Shown one piece after another: positions 42,979 to 55,838 of a DNA stretch of 64,000 nucleotides (positions are counted from its first letter, which is position 1; each line of letters starts with the position of its first letter). The stretch is from positions 186,001 through 250,000 of the forward strand of contig JBIQKZ010000001.1 of assembly GCA_044464765.1 (NCBI GenBank). Reading direction: 5' to 3'. This DNA is from JBIQKZ01 sp044464765 (GTDB lineage Bacteria > Pseudomonadota > Gammaproteobacteria > Burkholderiales > Burkholderiaceae_B). A model generated the notes under the pieces. The model did no database searches. It was not told the origin of the DNA and saw only the letters and a list, made by a program, of their open reading frames with translations. The position numbers were made by a program, and so were the translations under genes.

Positions 42979-43806
42979 TTACTGAGCGGAAGTTGCGGGA
43001 GCCGCCGCGGGCACATCGTCGTCGTCGATGGAGTAATCGGGCAGATCTTCCTCTGCGGCCTGGTAGGGGTTGTTGGGGTTGAACTGTTGGCCCCGTACCT
43101 GAGCCTGGCGGCGCTGGATGTAGGCATCGCGGATAAAGCTATAGCGATCCAGCGCGATGCGATCCACCAGATCGTCGGCGCTGAGCAGGCTGGCGCGAAG
43201 GTCGATGGCTGACAGCGCGAGAATGGAATTTCGCAATGGGATGTTGTCGATTTCGAAGGCCGGTGTCAGCGGCGAGATGTCGACGGCCAATGCCGCGCCC
43301 GTGGCGAAGCCATCGCGCACCGAACTGGAACCCAGGAATGGCAGCACGACGTACGGGCCCGGATCAACGCCCCACACGCCAAGTGTAACGCCCAGGTCGG
43401 TAACAATGCGCTTCGAGCCGTTCATGGAGGCTACGTCGACGCAGCCGCCCAAGCCCATGGTGGAATTGAACAGCACGCGGCCCACCATATTGACGCCGTC
43501 GTGGCCGCGACCTTGCAGAAAGCTGTTGAAGGCCGACCAGATGTCGCGGAAGTTATTGAATATATTGTGGATACAGGTGCGGGCCGGCTCGGGAGTAACA
43601 GCCTGGTAGGCTTGCGCCACCGGTTTCAGGAACGCTTTGTCGACGGCTTCGTTGAACTGGTACATGCTGCGGTTGTAGCTTTCCCAGGGGTCGTTGGGAC
43701 TGGGGTGCGGCACGCTGGCGCAACCCGCCATCACGGCGCTTAGGGCCAGCGCCGGCGCCAACCGGGCGAATCGAGTACGCAGTGTCGTTTTTTGGGTTGA
43801 ATTCAT
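42979..43806 (-). CDS. mlaA: Outer-membrane lipoprotein MlaA (VacJ)
   Basis: A 275-residue lipoprotein with lipobox AVMAGC at about residues 23-28. The family core is NDPWESYNRSMYQFNEAVDK, FNNFRDIWSAFNSFLQG, and DLGVTLGVWGVDPGPYVVLP. MlaA removes mislocalised phospholipids from the outer leaflet. ATG 43806 gives the signal peptide; the frame upstream is longer but unsupported. A proline/alanine-rich tail with an acidic DDDD run extends beyond the usual fold. Unlike in E. coli, mlaA is inside the mla operon. Confidence 0.94.
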   Translation of the reverse strand: MNSTQKTTLRTRFARLAPALALSAVMAGCASVPHPSPNDPWESYNRSMYQFNEAVDKAFLKPVAQAYQAVTPEPARTCIHNIFNNFRDIWSAFNSFLQGRGHDGVNMVGRVLFNSTMGLGGCVDVASMNGSKRIVTDLGVTLGVWGVDPGPYVVLPFLGSSSVRDGFATGAALAVDISPLTPAFEIDNIPLRNSILALSAIDLRASLLSADDLVDRIALDRYSFIRDAYIQRRQAQVRGQQFNPNNPYQAAEEDLPDYSIDDDDVPAAAPATSAQ

Positions 43807-43895
43807 TTGTTTTTGCACCAGGAGCCACGTAGTAAATAACAAGTTATCGGTGATTTTACGTTAAGGAGCCGCGAAAAGTGTGGGCTGCAGCTGCG

Positions 43896-44369
43896 TTATT
43901 CGCTTGCCGTGCCTTCTTTGTCGGCCGAGCTATATAGGAATTTGCTGATCAGCTCTTCGAGCACGACCGCGCTTTGCGTGTACTGGATCGTGCTGCCCTG
44001 GGCCAGCATTTTCTCGTCGCCGCCGGGCGTCAGGCCAATATATTGCTCGCCCAGCAGGCCGGATGTCAGGATCGATGCGGACGAGTCGGCGGGGAACTCG
44101 TAGTTCTGTTCCAGGTCGAGCGTAACAACGGCCTGGTAGCGCTGGTTGTCAAAGCCGATGCCCGCCACGCGGCCAACGACCACGCCGCTGCTTTTTACCG
44201 GCGCACGCTGCTTCAGGCCGCCCAGGTTGTCGAAGTGCGCCTGCACCTGGTAGGTGGGAGCAAACGAGAACGAACTGAGATTGCCGGCGCGCAACGCCAG
44301 AAAAACAAGGGCGATCAGGCCAAGCAGTACGAAAAGGCCAACCCAGAAATCGGTTTTTTCACGCGTCAT
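43896..44369 (-). CDS. mlaD: MlaD, MCE-domain lipid-binding subunit
   Basis: A 157-residue protein with one N-terminal membrane helix (FWVGLFVLLGLIALVFLALR) and one MCE domain (YQVQAHFDNLGGLKQRAPVK, VGRVAGIGFD, and the LLGEQYIGLTPGG pore-loop region). It forms the periplasmic hexamer of the MlaFED complex. ATG 44369 is the family start. mlaA lies 89 bases downstream and mlaE 19 bases upstream. Confidence 0.95.
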   Translation of the reverse strand: MTREKTDFWVGLFVLLGLIALVFLALRAGNLSSFSFAPTYQVQAHFDNLGGLKQRAPVKSSGVVVGRVAGIGFDNQRYQAVVTLDLEQNYEFPADSSASILTSGLLGEQYIGLTPGGDEKMLAQGSTIQYTQSAVVLEELISKFLYSSADKEGTASE

Positions 44370-44388
44370 GATGATTCCGTATCGATAT

Positions 44389-45177
44389 TTAATTGCTGAA
44401 CATGAGTGCGGTAAGCAGGAAGTCCAGGCCCAGCACGACCAGCGCGCCGCTGACGACCGTGCGGGTGGTCGCCCGGGCAACGCCTTCGGGTGTTGCCCGG
44501 GCGTTCCAGCCTTCAAACAGGGCGATCAAGGTAACTGCAACACCAAAGACAAAGCTTTTCAGGACGCCGTTGCCCACATCCTTGAACACGTCGACGCCGT
44601 TTTGCATTTGCGACCAGAACACGCCCGCGTCGATGCCGATGAGCAGCACGCCGACAATCCAGCCGCCCAGGATGCCGACCATGGAAAACACCGCCGCCAG
44701 GATCGGCATGGCGATGGCGCCGCCCCAGAAGCGGGGCACCAGCACCCGGCGCACCGGATCGACCGCCATGACCTCCATGGCGGCCAGTTGTTCGCCGGCT
44801 TTCATCAGGCCGATTTCGGCGGTGAGCGAGGTGCCGGCGCGCCCGGCAAACAGCAAGGCGGTAACAACCGGCCCCAACTCGCGGGTTAGCGACAGCGCCA
44901 CCAGCAGGCCCAGCGCTTCTTCGGAGCCATAGCGGTTAAGGGTGTAATACCCTTGCAACCCAAGGACAAAGCCGACGAACAGGCCTGAAACGGCAATAAT
45001 GACCAGCGAGTAGTTGCCGATGAAATGAATTTGCTGAGATACCAGGCCGGGCCGCCGCAAAGCCGCGCCGCTTTGCGCCAGGATGGACGCAAAAAGCCGG
45101 GTGATGGCGCCCAGTTGGTAGATGGATCCGGTAAGCCACCCCCCGAGCGCGGCGATGGCTTTATAGAGCCCGCTCAT
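44389..45177 (-). CDS. mlaE: MlaE, permease of the phospholipid ABC transporter
   Basis: A 262-residue multi-helix permease of the MlaE family: GNYSLVIIAVSGLFVGFVLG, TRELGPVVTALLFAGRAGTS, AEIGLMKAGEQLAAMEVMAVDP and the C-terminal VVSGALVVLGLDFLLTALMF. ATG 45177 overlaps the mlaF stop by four bases. The partner STAS protein MlaB, common in this complex, is not encoded in the window. Confidence 0.95.
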   Translation of the reverse strand: MSGLYKAIAALGGWLTGSIYQLGAITRLFASILAQSGAALRRPGLVSQQIHFIGNYSLVIIAVSGLFVGFVLGLQGYYTLNRYGSEEALGLLVALSLTRELGPVVTALLFAGRAGTSLTAEIGLMKAGEQLAAMEVMAVDPVRRVLVPRFWGGAIAMPILAAVFSMVGILGGWIVGVLLIGIDAGVFWSQMQNGVDVFKDVGNGVLKSFVFGVAVTLIALFEGWNARATPEGVARATTRTVVSGALVVLGLDFLLTALMFSN

Positions 45178-46004
45178 CGTCGGCCTCCGTTCTTTTGCAT
45201 CCATTGGTTGAATGCCGGTGTTTCGGGGTAATGGAAGGCAATGGGCCCGTCGGGCTGGCCTTTCAGGAACTGATGGATATAGGGATCGGACGACTGCGCC
45301 AATTGGTCGGGCGAGCCGCTGGCCAGCAGCTTTCCTTGTCCCACCATATAGACTTGGTCGGCGATGGCGAACGATTCGGCGACATCGTGCGTGATCAGGA
45401 TCGATCCGCAATTGAGTCGGTCGGTCAGGCCGCGAATCAGTTGTGCCGTAATGCCCAATGAAATGGGGTCAAGCCCTGCAAAGGGCTCGTCGTAGAGTAT
45501 GAGTTCGGGTTCAAGAACAATGGCGCGCGCCAGGGCGACCCGACGCGCCATGCCGCCCGAGATTTCCGAGATACGCAAATGCGCGGCGGCGCGCAGGCCC
45601 ACGGCATCGAGTTTTTCGAGCACCTTGCTGACCACCTGGCTTTCGGAAACGCAGGTATGTTCGCGCAACGGGAACGCCACGTTTTCAAAGACATTCAGGT
45701 CGGTGAACAGGGCGCCTTGCTGGAACAGCACCCCCATGCGTTGGCGCACTTCGCGAAGCTGAGTAGGCGAGGCCTGGGCGATGTCCTGGCCGAACGCCGT
45801 GACGGTGCCGCGCTGTGGCAGTATCTGGCCGGTGGCGGCACGCAACAGCGTGGTTTTCCCCGAGCCCGAGCCCCCCATCATGGCAACAACCTGGCCGCGC
45901 TGGACCTGGAGGCTGATTCCACTAAGCACCGTGAAATCGCCATAGCCCAGGTCGACGTCGTCAAAGCGTAGCAAAGGATCTGAAAGATGCGCTTCAGCGT
46001 TCAT
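45174..46004 (-). CDS. mlaF: MlaF, ATP-binding subunit of the phospholipid transporter
   Basis: A 276-residue ATPase with Walker A GGSGSGKTT, signature ISGGMARR, Walker B LILYDEPFAGLDP and switch region LITHDVAES. It is the first gene of mlaF-E-D-A-C. No clear ribosome site precedes ATG 46004. The 148-base gap to gltD upstream probably holds its promoter. The last 20 or so residues are a basic extension that can contact MlaB in other species. Confidence 0.95.
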   Translation of the reverse strand: MNAEAHLSDPLLRFDDVDLGYGDFTVLSGISLQVQRGQVVAMMGGSGSGKTTLLRAATGQILPQRGTVTAFGQDIAQASPTQLREVRQRMGVLFQQGALFTDLNVFENVAFPLREHTCVSESQVVSKVLEKLDAVGLRAAAHLRISEISGGMARRVALARAIVLEPELILYDEPFAGLDPISLGITAQLIRGLTDRLNCGSILITHDVAESFAIADQVYMVGQGKLLASGSPDQLAQSSDPYIHQFLKGQPDGPIAFHYPETPAFNQWMQKNGGRR

Positions 46005-46152
46005 AAGGCAAAGACTTGTTTATCAAGGGAGCATTGTATCCTGAGTCCTTACCGATGGCTGAAACAGCCGCTGAAGCGGACAACGGCACATGTAAGGAAA
46101 CGCCCGTGCGTATGCTTTTGTGCGCCGTTTCCCGACAAGGTGGAAAGTCTGT

Positions 46153-47616
46153 TCAGCCAGGCAGCGTGCTTGAGCCCATCAGGAATTCGTCGATGGCTCG
46201 AGCACACTGTCGACCTTCGCGGATGGCCCACACGACCAGGGACTGCCCGCGACGCATATCGCCCGCCGCAAACACCTTATCGACGCTGGTGGCGTAGGTA
46301 GTCGTGTCGGCGCGTGCATTGCCGCGATTGTCGGTATCCACCGCGAAGGACTTCAACACAGCCTGAACGGGTGAAACAAAGCCCATGGCCAGCAGGATCA
46401 GGTCGGCCGGCAGCTCGAAGCGGGAGCCTTCGACTTCACGCATCTTCATCTGGCCCGTGGCGGGGTCCTTGAACCATTCGATGCGCACGGCGATCAGCTT
46501 TTCGGCCTTGCCGTCCTTGCCTTCGATGGCCACCGTCGAGACGGCCCAGTCGCGTTCGCAGCCTTCTTCCTGCGAAGAAGATGTACGCAGCTTGGCGGGC
46601 CAGTACGGCCAGGTCAGTTCCTTGTTTTCTTCGTCGGGCAGCTTGCCCATCAACTCAAACTGGGTCACCGACGCGGCTCCCTGGCGGATGCTGGTGCCGA
46701 CGCAGTCCGAGCCGGTGTCGCCGCCCCCGATGACGATGACATGCTTGTTGCGGGCGCTGATCTGTTGCGCAATTCGATCCCCCGCATTGGTCATGTTCTG
46801 CTGGCTCAGGAATTCCATGGCGAAATGTACGCCGCCCAGTTCTCGCCCCGGAACAGGCAGGTCGCGCGGGGCTTCGGCGCCGCCCGTCAGCGCCACCGCA
46901 TCGAACCCTTCGTGCAGCATCTCGGGCGTCACCACGGTCAGCCCATCGCTTGCATGCCCAGCGGCGCCCACATAGGTGGAAGGCCGGAACTCGACCCCTT
47001 CAGCCTCCATTTGGGTCAAGCGCCGGTCGATATGGGATTTTTCCAGCTTGAAATCAGGGATGCCGTAGCGCAGCAAGCCGCCGATGCGATTGCTTTTCTC
47101 GAACACCGTGACGGAATGGCCGGCCCGGGCCAGTTGCTGGGCGCACGCCAGGCCCGATGGGCCCGAGCCCACCACGGCAACCTTCTTGCCGGTTTTGCGG
47201 TGGGGGGGGTGGGGGGTGACCCAGCCTTCCTGCCAGCCATGGTCAATAATGGCGTGTTCAATCGACTTGATGCCGACGGGATCATCATTGATGTTCAGGG
47301 TACAGGCCGCTTCGCAGGGAGCGGGACAGATGCGACCTGTGAATTCGGGGAAATTGTTGGTGGAGTGCAGGACATCCAGCGCCTTGCGCCATTCCTGGCG
47401 ATAGACCAGGTCGTTCCAGTCGGGGATGATGTTGTTGACCGGGCAGCCCGTATGGCAAAAGGGTATGCCGCAGTCCATGCAGCGCGCGCCCTGGATGCCG
47501 GCGTCTTCCTTTTCAAGTGTCAGGACGAACTCTTTCCAGTGCTTGATCCGCTGCGCCGGCGGTTCGTACACTTCTTTGATGCGCTCGAATTCGATAAAGC
47601 CAGTGATTTTGCCCAT
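46153..47616 (-). CDS. gltD: Glutamate synthase small (beta) subunit
   Basis: A 487-residue NADPH-oxidising flavoprotein. The N-terminal iron-sulfur segment is CMDCGIPFCHTGCPVNNIIP with the cysteines for the two 4Fe-4S clusters (others near FTGRICPAPCEAAC). FAD-binding GSGPSGLACAQQLARAG and NADPH-binding IGGGDTGSDC motifs follow. It passes electrons to GltB. It starts 18 bases after the gltB stop. Confidence 0.96.
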   Translation of the reverse strand: MGKITGFIEFERIKEVYEPPAQRIKHWKEFVLTLEKEDAGIQGARCMDCGIPFCHTGCPVNNIIPDWNDLVYRQEWRKALDVLHSTNNFPEFTGRICPAPCEAACTLNINDDPVGIKSIEHAIIDHGWQEGWVTPHPPHRKTGKKVAVVGSGPSGLACAQQLARAGHSVTVFEKSNRIGGLLRYGIPDFKLEKSHIDRRLTQMEAEGVEFRPSTYVGAAGHASDGLTVVTPEMLHEGFDAVALTGGAEAPRDLPVPGRELGGVHFAMEFLSQQNMTNAGDRIAQQISARNKHVIVIGGGDTGSDCVGTSIRQGAASVTQFELMGKLPDEENKELTWPYWPAKLRTSSSQEEGCERDWAVSTVAIEGKDGKAEKLIAVRIEWFKDPATGQMKMREVEGSRFELPADLILLAMGFVSPVQAVLKSFAVDTDNRGNARADTTTYATSVDKVFAAGDMRRGQSLVVWAIREGRQCARAIDEFLMGSSTLPG

Positions 47617-47633
47617 TTTCTTTCCTTAGATCC

Positions 47634-52358
<4,725 letters not shown>

Positions 52359-52404
52359 GGAAAACTCCGCGGGGCAGAAGCGCAAAACTTGCGGGAAGAA
52401 AGTG

Positions 52405-52433
52405 ACGATACTGCGGAGCAAAAACCTTGACAA
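52405..52433 (-). promoter_or_regulatory. Probable gltB promoter
   Basis: On the minus strand TTGTCA (52433-52428), a 17-base spacer and TATCGT (52410-52405) match the sigma-70 pattern at five and four of six positions. Transcription would start near 52398, giving a leader of about 40 bases before gltB. Confidence 0.55.
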
Positions 52434-52463
52434 GCGTTTTTATAGGGGTCCGTCCCCATTTTA

Positions 52464-52472
52464 TGTTATAAT
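52464..52472 (+). promoter_or_regulatory. Extended -10 promoter for the 38-residue ORF
   Basis: TGTTATAAT is a perfect extended -10 element (TGn-TATAAT). No good -35 is present at 16-18 bases, as is usual for this promoter class. A short GGGG/CCCC hairpin (52445-52457) lies just upstream. The direction is away from gltB. Confidence 0.6.
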
Positions 52473-52504
52473 GGTTTTCCTATAACTAAAAAAGGGACGT
52501 ATCT

Positions 52505-52621
52505 ATGAATATGATTTCTATAATTTTACCGAAAGAGTCTCTGCCCGTGCAGCAACGCAATCGGGTATTTCTTCGTTGGTATAAGGTGTTGCGCCGATAC
52601 CAGAAACGCGTCTTCGGCTAA
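52505..52621 (+). CDS. Possible 38-residue basic microprotein, unknown function
   Basis: An open frame of 38 codons (MNMISIILPKESLPVQQRN, then VFLRWYKVLRRYQKRVFG) follows the extended -10 promoter, with AAGGG nine bases before the ATG. The N-terminal third is AT-rich and hydrophobic; the C-terminal half is strongly basic (five Arg and two Lys in 15 residues) and could form an amphipathic helix. I recognise no family. It may encode a small membrane- or nucleic-acid-binding protein, or the transcript may be a leader or small RNA with a chance frame. A 9-base inverted repeat after it could terminate the transcript. Confidence 0.45.
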   Translation: MNMISIILPKESLPVQQRNRVFLRWYKVLRRYQKRVFG

Positions 52622-52656
52622 GCCGGAAACGGATGCGCCCCCGGGTAGATTGCCAG

Positions 52657-52701
52657 AATAAGTGGACTTAGGGTGGGCGCTAAACTTTTAAACCACTTAT
52701 T
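52657..52701 (+). terminator. Inverted repeat downstream of the small ORF
   Basis: AATAAGTGG (52657-52665) and CCACTTATT (52693-52701) are perfect complements, separated by 27 bases and followed by TTCTTT. The long loop makes it a weak terminator candidate for the short transcript. It lies just past the 3' end of the convergent transposase-like gene (52728). Confidence 0.4.
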
Positions 52702-52727
52702 TCTTTAACCACTAACCGCCAAAACGA

Positions 52728-53447
52728 TCAGGCCTCGGTCTTTGAATCGCCTTTGGCGGTTTTGCGTGGGCGGCCCCTGGGCGCGGGCGCGGTCCGGCGG
52801 CTAACTTGCGGCTGAATGCGGGCCAGGAACTCTTCATCACCCAGGGCCCATTGTCCAAACAGGGCTTTTTCCAGTTGCTGGGTTTGCGTTTCGGGCAACC
52901 CCGACCCCAGGCGCTCGCTAAAGCGCGCCTGACGGTCGAAAGGCGTATTGCCCTCACGCCAGAAATCGGGGTGATCGTGCTCTGGCCCGATACGCGCGTC
53001 GGCGCGCGCGGCGCCGATATGAGCGGCGGCGGACGACCACGGCCACATGGCGGGCTGATCCACGTAATGCAGCTGCACGGGTAGGCGGTCCAGCCAGATC
53101 ATGGCCGGCAAGACCCATCGCCCTGGCTGGATCAGAGCGCTGCGATAACGGTCGGCAAATACCCGGCCGTGGCGCAGGCGGGTGGCAAAGCGCCGGCCCA
53201 CGGCCTGGATCAAGCGCGACAGATCGCCTGCTTCGCGGGTCGTGGCCAGCAGTGCGATCCGGTCATTCAGGACAACCCAGCCGTGCAGCGCCACCTGATG
53301 CTGCACCACTGCGTCCAGCAGCCAGTCCGACAGCAATTGCAATTTATCGCTTGGCGTGGGGTCGCTGACAGCGGCGAGCGGTTCGGCAAACGTTACCTGG
53401 GCCAGTTGGGGAACATTGGGAGCATAAAGACGGCGCAATCTAGCCAT
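52728..53447 (-). CDS. Degenerate REP-type (Y1) transposase relative with AT-hook
   Basis: A 239-residue protein related to TnpA_REP/RAYT. MARLRRLYAPNVPQL, HGWVVLNDRIALLAT (55-69), QAVGRRFATRL, RYRSALIQPGRW and MIWLDRLPVQLHYVDQPAMWPWSSA match the family layout. Both catalytic histidines of the HUH motif are gone (HVH becomes Arg63-Ile64-Ala65), the nucleophilic Tyr region reads RRFAT with Phe87, and the loop after it is shortened. It should have no strand-nicking activity. The C terminus adds PAPRGRPRKTAK (222-232), an AT-hook. It looks like a domesticated DNA-binding protein. Divergent from fghA with an inverted repeat between. Confidence 0.72.
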   Translation of the reverse strand: MARLRRLYAPNVPQLAQVTFAEPLAAVSDPTPSDKLQLLSDWLLDAVVQHQVALHGWVVLNDRIALLATTREAGDLSRLIQAVGRRFATRLRHGRVFADRYRSALIQPGRWVLPAMIWLDRLPVQLHYVDQPAMWPWSSAAAHIGAARADARIGPEHDHPDFWREGNTPFDRQARFSERLGSGLPETQTQQLEKALFGQWALGDEEFLARIQPQVSRRTAPAPRGRPRKTAKGDSKTEA

Positions 53448-53473
53448 GGCATGTCTAAAAAGTGGTCTGAAAC

Positions 53474-53507
53474 ATCATTGCCTGTGAAATCAAGCACAGG
53501 CAATGAT
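53474..53507. repeat. Perfect 13-bp inverted repeat, REP-like or operator
   Basis: ATCATTGCCTGTG (53474-53486) and CACAGGCAATGAT (53495-53507) flank an 8-base spacer. It sits in the 182-base gap between the transposase-like gene (start 53447) and fghA (start 53630), about 12 bases upstream of a TATAAT box. It has the size of a REP unit, which RAYT proteins usually recognise, but it could equally be a regulator site. Confidence 0.6.
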
Positions 53508-53518
53508 AACGCCGTCTC

Positions 53519-53524
53519 TATAAT
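53519..53524 (+). promoter_or_regulatory. Consensus -10 box upstream of fghA
   Basis: TATAAT at 53519-53524, with the right arm of the inverted repeat filling the -35 position, so binding there would block or replace -35 recognition. The transcript would have a leader of about 100 bases containing three GTCAT-type repeats. Confidence 0.4.
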
Positions 53525-53629
53525 CATTGTTTAACGTAGGATGGTCATAATGGCGGGTACGGCAGTCATTCCAGCCATAATGACGGACACAATAGTCATT
53601 CAACACTTATAAGGAAGGAATAACCAACG

Positions 53630-54490
53630 ATGGAACAACAATTGGAACTGGTCAGCGAGCATCGTTGCTTTGACGGTATTCAGCGGTTTTACAAGCATGA
53701 ATCAAGCGCCATTGGCCTGCCCATGCGTTTCTCGGTGTATATCCCCCCGGCGGCAGAGGCCGATGCCAAGGCCCGGGTTCCCGTACTGTTTTACCTGGCA
53801 GGGCTGACCTGCACCGAGGAAACCTTCATGATCAAGGCCGGCGCGCAGCGGCTGGCGGCCAAACATGGCTTGATGCTGGTGACGCCGGACACCAGCCCAC
53901 GGGGCGCGGGCGTGCCCACCGAAGACGACGGCTGGGATTTCGGCACTGGAGCCGGGTTTTACCTGGACGCCACCCAGGCACCCTGGAGCAAGCACTACCG
54001 CATGGAGTCCTACGTCACCGACGAGCTTTACGGCATCGTTACCGGCCAGTTGCCGGGCGATGCTGCTCGTACAGGTATTTTTGGCCACTCCATGGGGGGG
54101 CACGGCGCCCTGGTCCTGGCTCAGCGCCATCGAAACAAATTCCGGTCGGTCTCGGCCTTTGCGCCCATTTGCGCGCCCACTCAATGCCCTTGGGGTCATA
54201 AGGCATTTAGCGGCTATTTGGGCGACGATAAGTCCACTTGGGCGCAGTACGATGCATCCGAGCTCATGAAACAGTCGAACAATCCCTTCCCCGACGGCAT
54301 ACTGATCGACCAGGGGCTGGCCGACAATTTCCTGGCCGAGCAGTTGTACCCCGAAGCATTTGAACAGGCGTGCAAGCAGGCGGGCCAACAGCTTACCTTG
54401 CGCCGCCACGAAGGCTACGATCATGGCTACTATTTCATCTCTACATTCATTGAAAATCATCTGGATTTTCATGCTGAGAGACTGAAATAA
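53630..54490 (+). CDS. fghA: S-formylglutathione hydrolase
   Basis: A 286-residue esterase D-family serine hydrolase that releases formate and glutathione in glutathione-dependent formaldehyde oxidation. Motifs: VPVLFYLAGLTCTEETFMIK, DTSPRGAGVP, the nucleophile GHSMGGHGALVLA, and the late His in GYDHGYYFISTFI. ATG 53630 has AAGGAAGGA upstream. The formaldehyde dehydrogenase gene usually paired with it is not adjacent, so the pathway partner lies elsewhere. Confidence 0.95.
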   Translation: MEQQLELVSEHRCFDGIQRFYKHESSAIGLPMRFSVYIPPAAEADAKARVPVLFYLAGLTCTEETFMIKAGAQRLAAKHGLMLVTPDTSPRGAGVPTEDDGWDFGTGAGFYLDATQAPWSKHYRMESYVTDELYGIVTGQLPGDAARTGIFGHSMGGHGALVLAQRHRNKFRSVSAFAPICAPTQCPWGHKAFSGYLGDDKSTWAQYDASELMKQSNNPFPDGILIDQGLADNFLAEQLYPEAFEQACKQAGQQLTLRRHEGYDHGYYFISTFIENHLDFHAERLK

Positions 54491-54508
54491 ACAGCGGAAT
54501 GGGCGGTG

Positions 54509-54548
54509 GATAATTTACTTATTACCTATAATACGTTAGTAAATTATC
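54509..54548 (+). promoter_or_regulatory. Dyad bracketing a consensus -10 box, putative operator of the catabolic operon
   Basis: GATAATTTACT (54509-54519) and AGTAAATTATC (54538-54548) are perfect 11-base complements, and TATAAT (54527-54532) lies at the exact middle. The binding-protein gene starts 66 bases further on. The AT-rich dyad would suit the MarR-type protein encoded in the same operon (61424-61963). A MarR site here is inference; no good -35 is visible. Confidence 0.6.
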
Positions 54549-54614
54549 AGTTAAACAGTAACATCAGGGTTCTGCCATCGTGGCAAACTAAGAACTCATC
54601 GAAGGTTATCGAAC

Positions 54615-55727
54615 ATGCGTCCATTCCGATCCCTATTATTGGCGGCGTTGTTGCCGGTGTTTATGGCAGCGCCCGCCCAAGCCGAAGAACCCATCACGAT
54701 TGGGTTCTTCTCCCATTTGTCAGGGCCCTTCGCCGAATATGGCGCCAGTTTCAAGAACGCGGTCGAGCTGTACCTGGATCAGGTGAAGGCCGATGGCGGC
54801 ATTGAAGGCCGGCCGGTGAACCTGCTGGTTGAAGACGACCGCAATTCACCTCAGGAAGCGGCCACGGTTGCACGCAAAATTGTCAATCACGGCGATGTGG
54901 TGCTGGCGATAGGCTCGTGGTCGACAACGTCGTCCATGGCGGCTGCCCCGATCTTCACGGAAGCAAAGATTCCGCAGATCAGCCCAACCTCGTCGCACCC
55001 CGACTTCACCAAGCAAAGCGATTACCTGTTCCGCCAGAACAATACCGATGACATCCTGGCCCAATACAACGCCGACACCATCCAGGAAAAGCTCAAAGCA
55101 AACACGGTCGTCATCCCTTACTCGCAAGACGACTGGGGTGTTTATACCGGCAAGGCCACAGCCGAAGCCATCGAGAAGGCCGGCGGCAAGGTGCTGCTGC
55201 TGGAAAGCGTGCAACCCGGCGCGCGCGATTTCCGCCCCTTCATCAGCAAGATCAAATCGCTCAAGCCCGAAGGCGTTTTCCTGGCGCTGCCTTACCAGGA
55301 AGCGTCCATCTTCATCCAGCAGCTTCGCCAGGCCGGCGAGGACATTCCCGTGGGCGGTGGTATTCCACTGACCTCGCCCAAGTTCATCGAGCTGTCGGGC
55401 AAGGCGGCTGAAGGCGTGGTTCTGCATACAATCTTCTTTGCACAGGATCCGTCCAAAAAGGAATTCACCGAGGCCTACAAAGCCAAGTATGGCCGCTTGC
55501 CTGATCAGTTCGCCGCACTGGCCTACGATGCCACGGGTGTTGGCGTGGAAGCCATCCGCCGCGTGATCAAGTCGGGTAAGCCGCTTACCGGCCAGGCCGT
55601 GCGCGACGAGTTGGCCAACGGCCCCGCCTACGAAGGCGTTACCGGCGTCACCAAGTACGACCACGGGAACGTCAAGAAAGCGCCTATTTTCATCACTGTG
55701 CGTGACGGCCAGTTTGCCTTGTTTTGA
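54615..55727 (+). CDS. Branched-chain-amino-acid-type ABC transporter substrate-binding protein
   Basis: A 370-residue periplasmic protein. The signal peptide SLLLAALLPVFMAAPAQA is cleaved before EEPITIGF. The mature fold has FFSHLSGPFAEYGASFKNAV, VEDDRNSPQEAATVARKIV, the hinge and second lobe. It belongs to the LivJ/LivK class, which often binds aromatic or amide compounds rather than amino acids. First gene of an eight-gene operon ending beyond the window. Confidence 0.93.
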   Translation: MRPFRSLLLAALLPVFMAAPAQAEEPITIGFFSHLSGPFAEYGASFKNAVELYLDQVKADGGIEGRPVNLLVEDDRNSPQEAATVARKIVNHGDVVLAIGSWSTTSSMAAAPIFTEAKIPQISPTSSHPDFTKQSDYLFRQNNTDDILAQYNADTIQEKLKANTVVIPYSQDDWGVYTGKATAEAIEKAGGKVLLLESVQPGARDFRPFISKIKSLKPEGVFLALPYQEASIFIQQLRQAGEDIPVGGGIPLTSPKFIELSGKAAEGVVLHTIFFAQDPSKKEFTEAYKAKYGRLPDQFAALAYDATGVGVEAIRRVIKSGKPLTGQAVRDELANGPAYEGVTGVTKYDHGNVKKAPIFITVRDGQFALF

Positions 55728-55838
55728 CCACGCCGCGCGGCCAGGGCGCCTTAGGAGCGTGGGCGGTAGAAACAGTCCGGTCTGCAAAGCTGTCTTCTCG
55801 GTCCATATTTCCACCGCTTCTGGGCCCATAGAACCACC

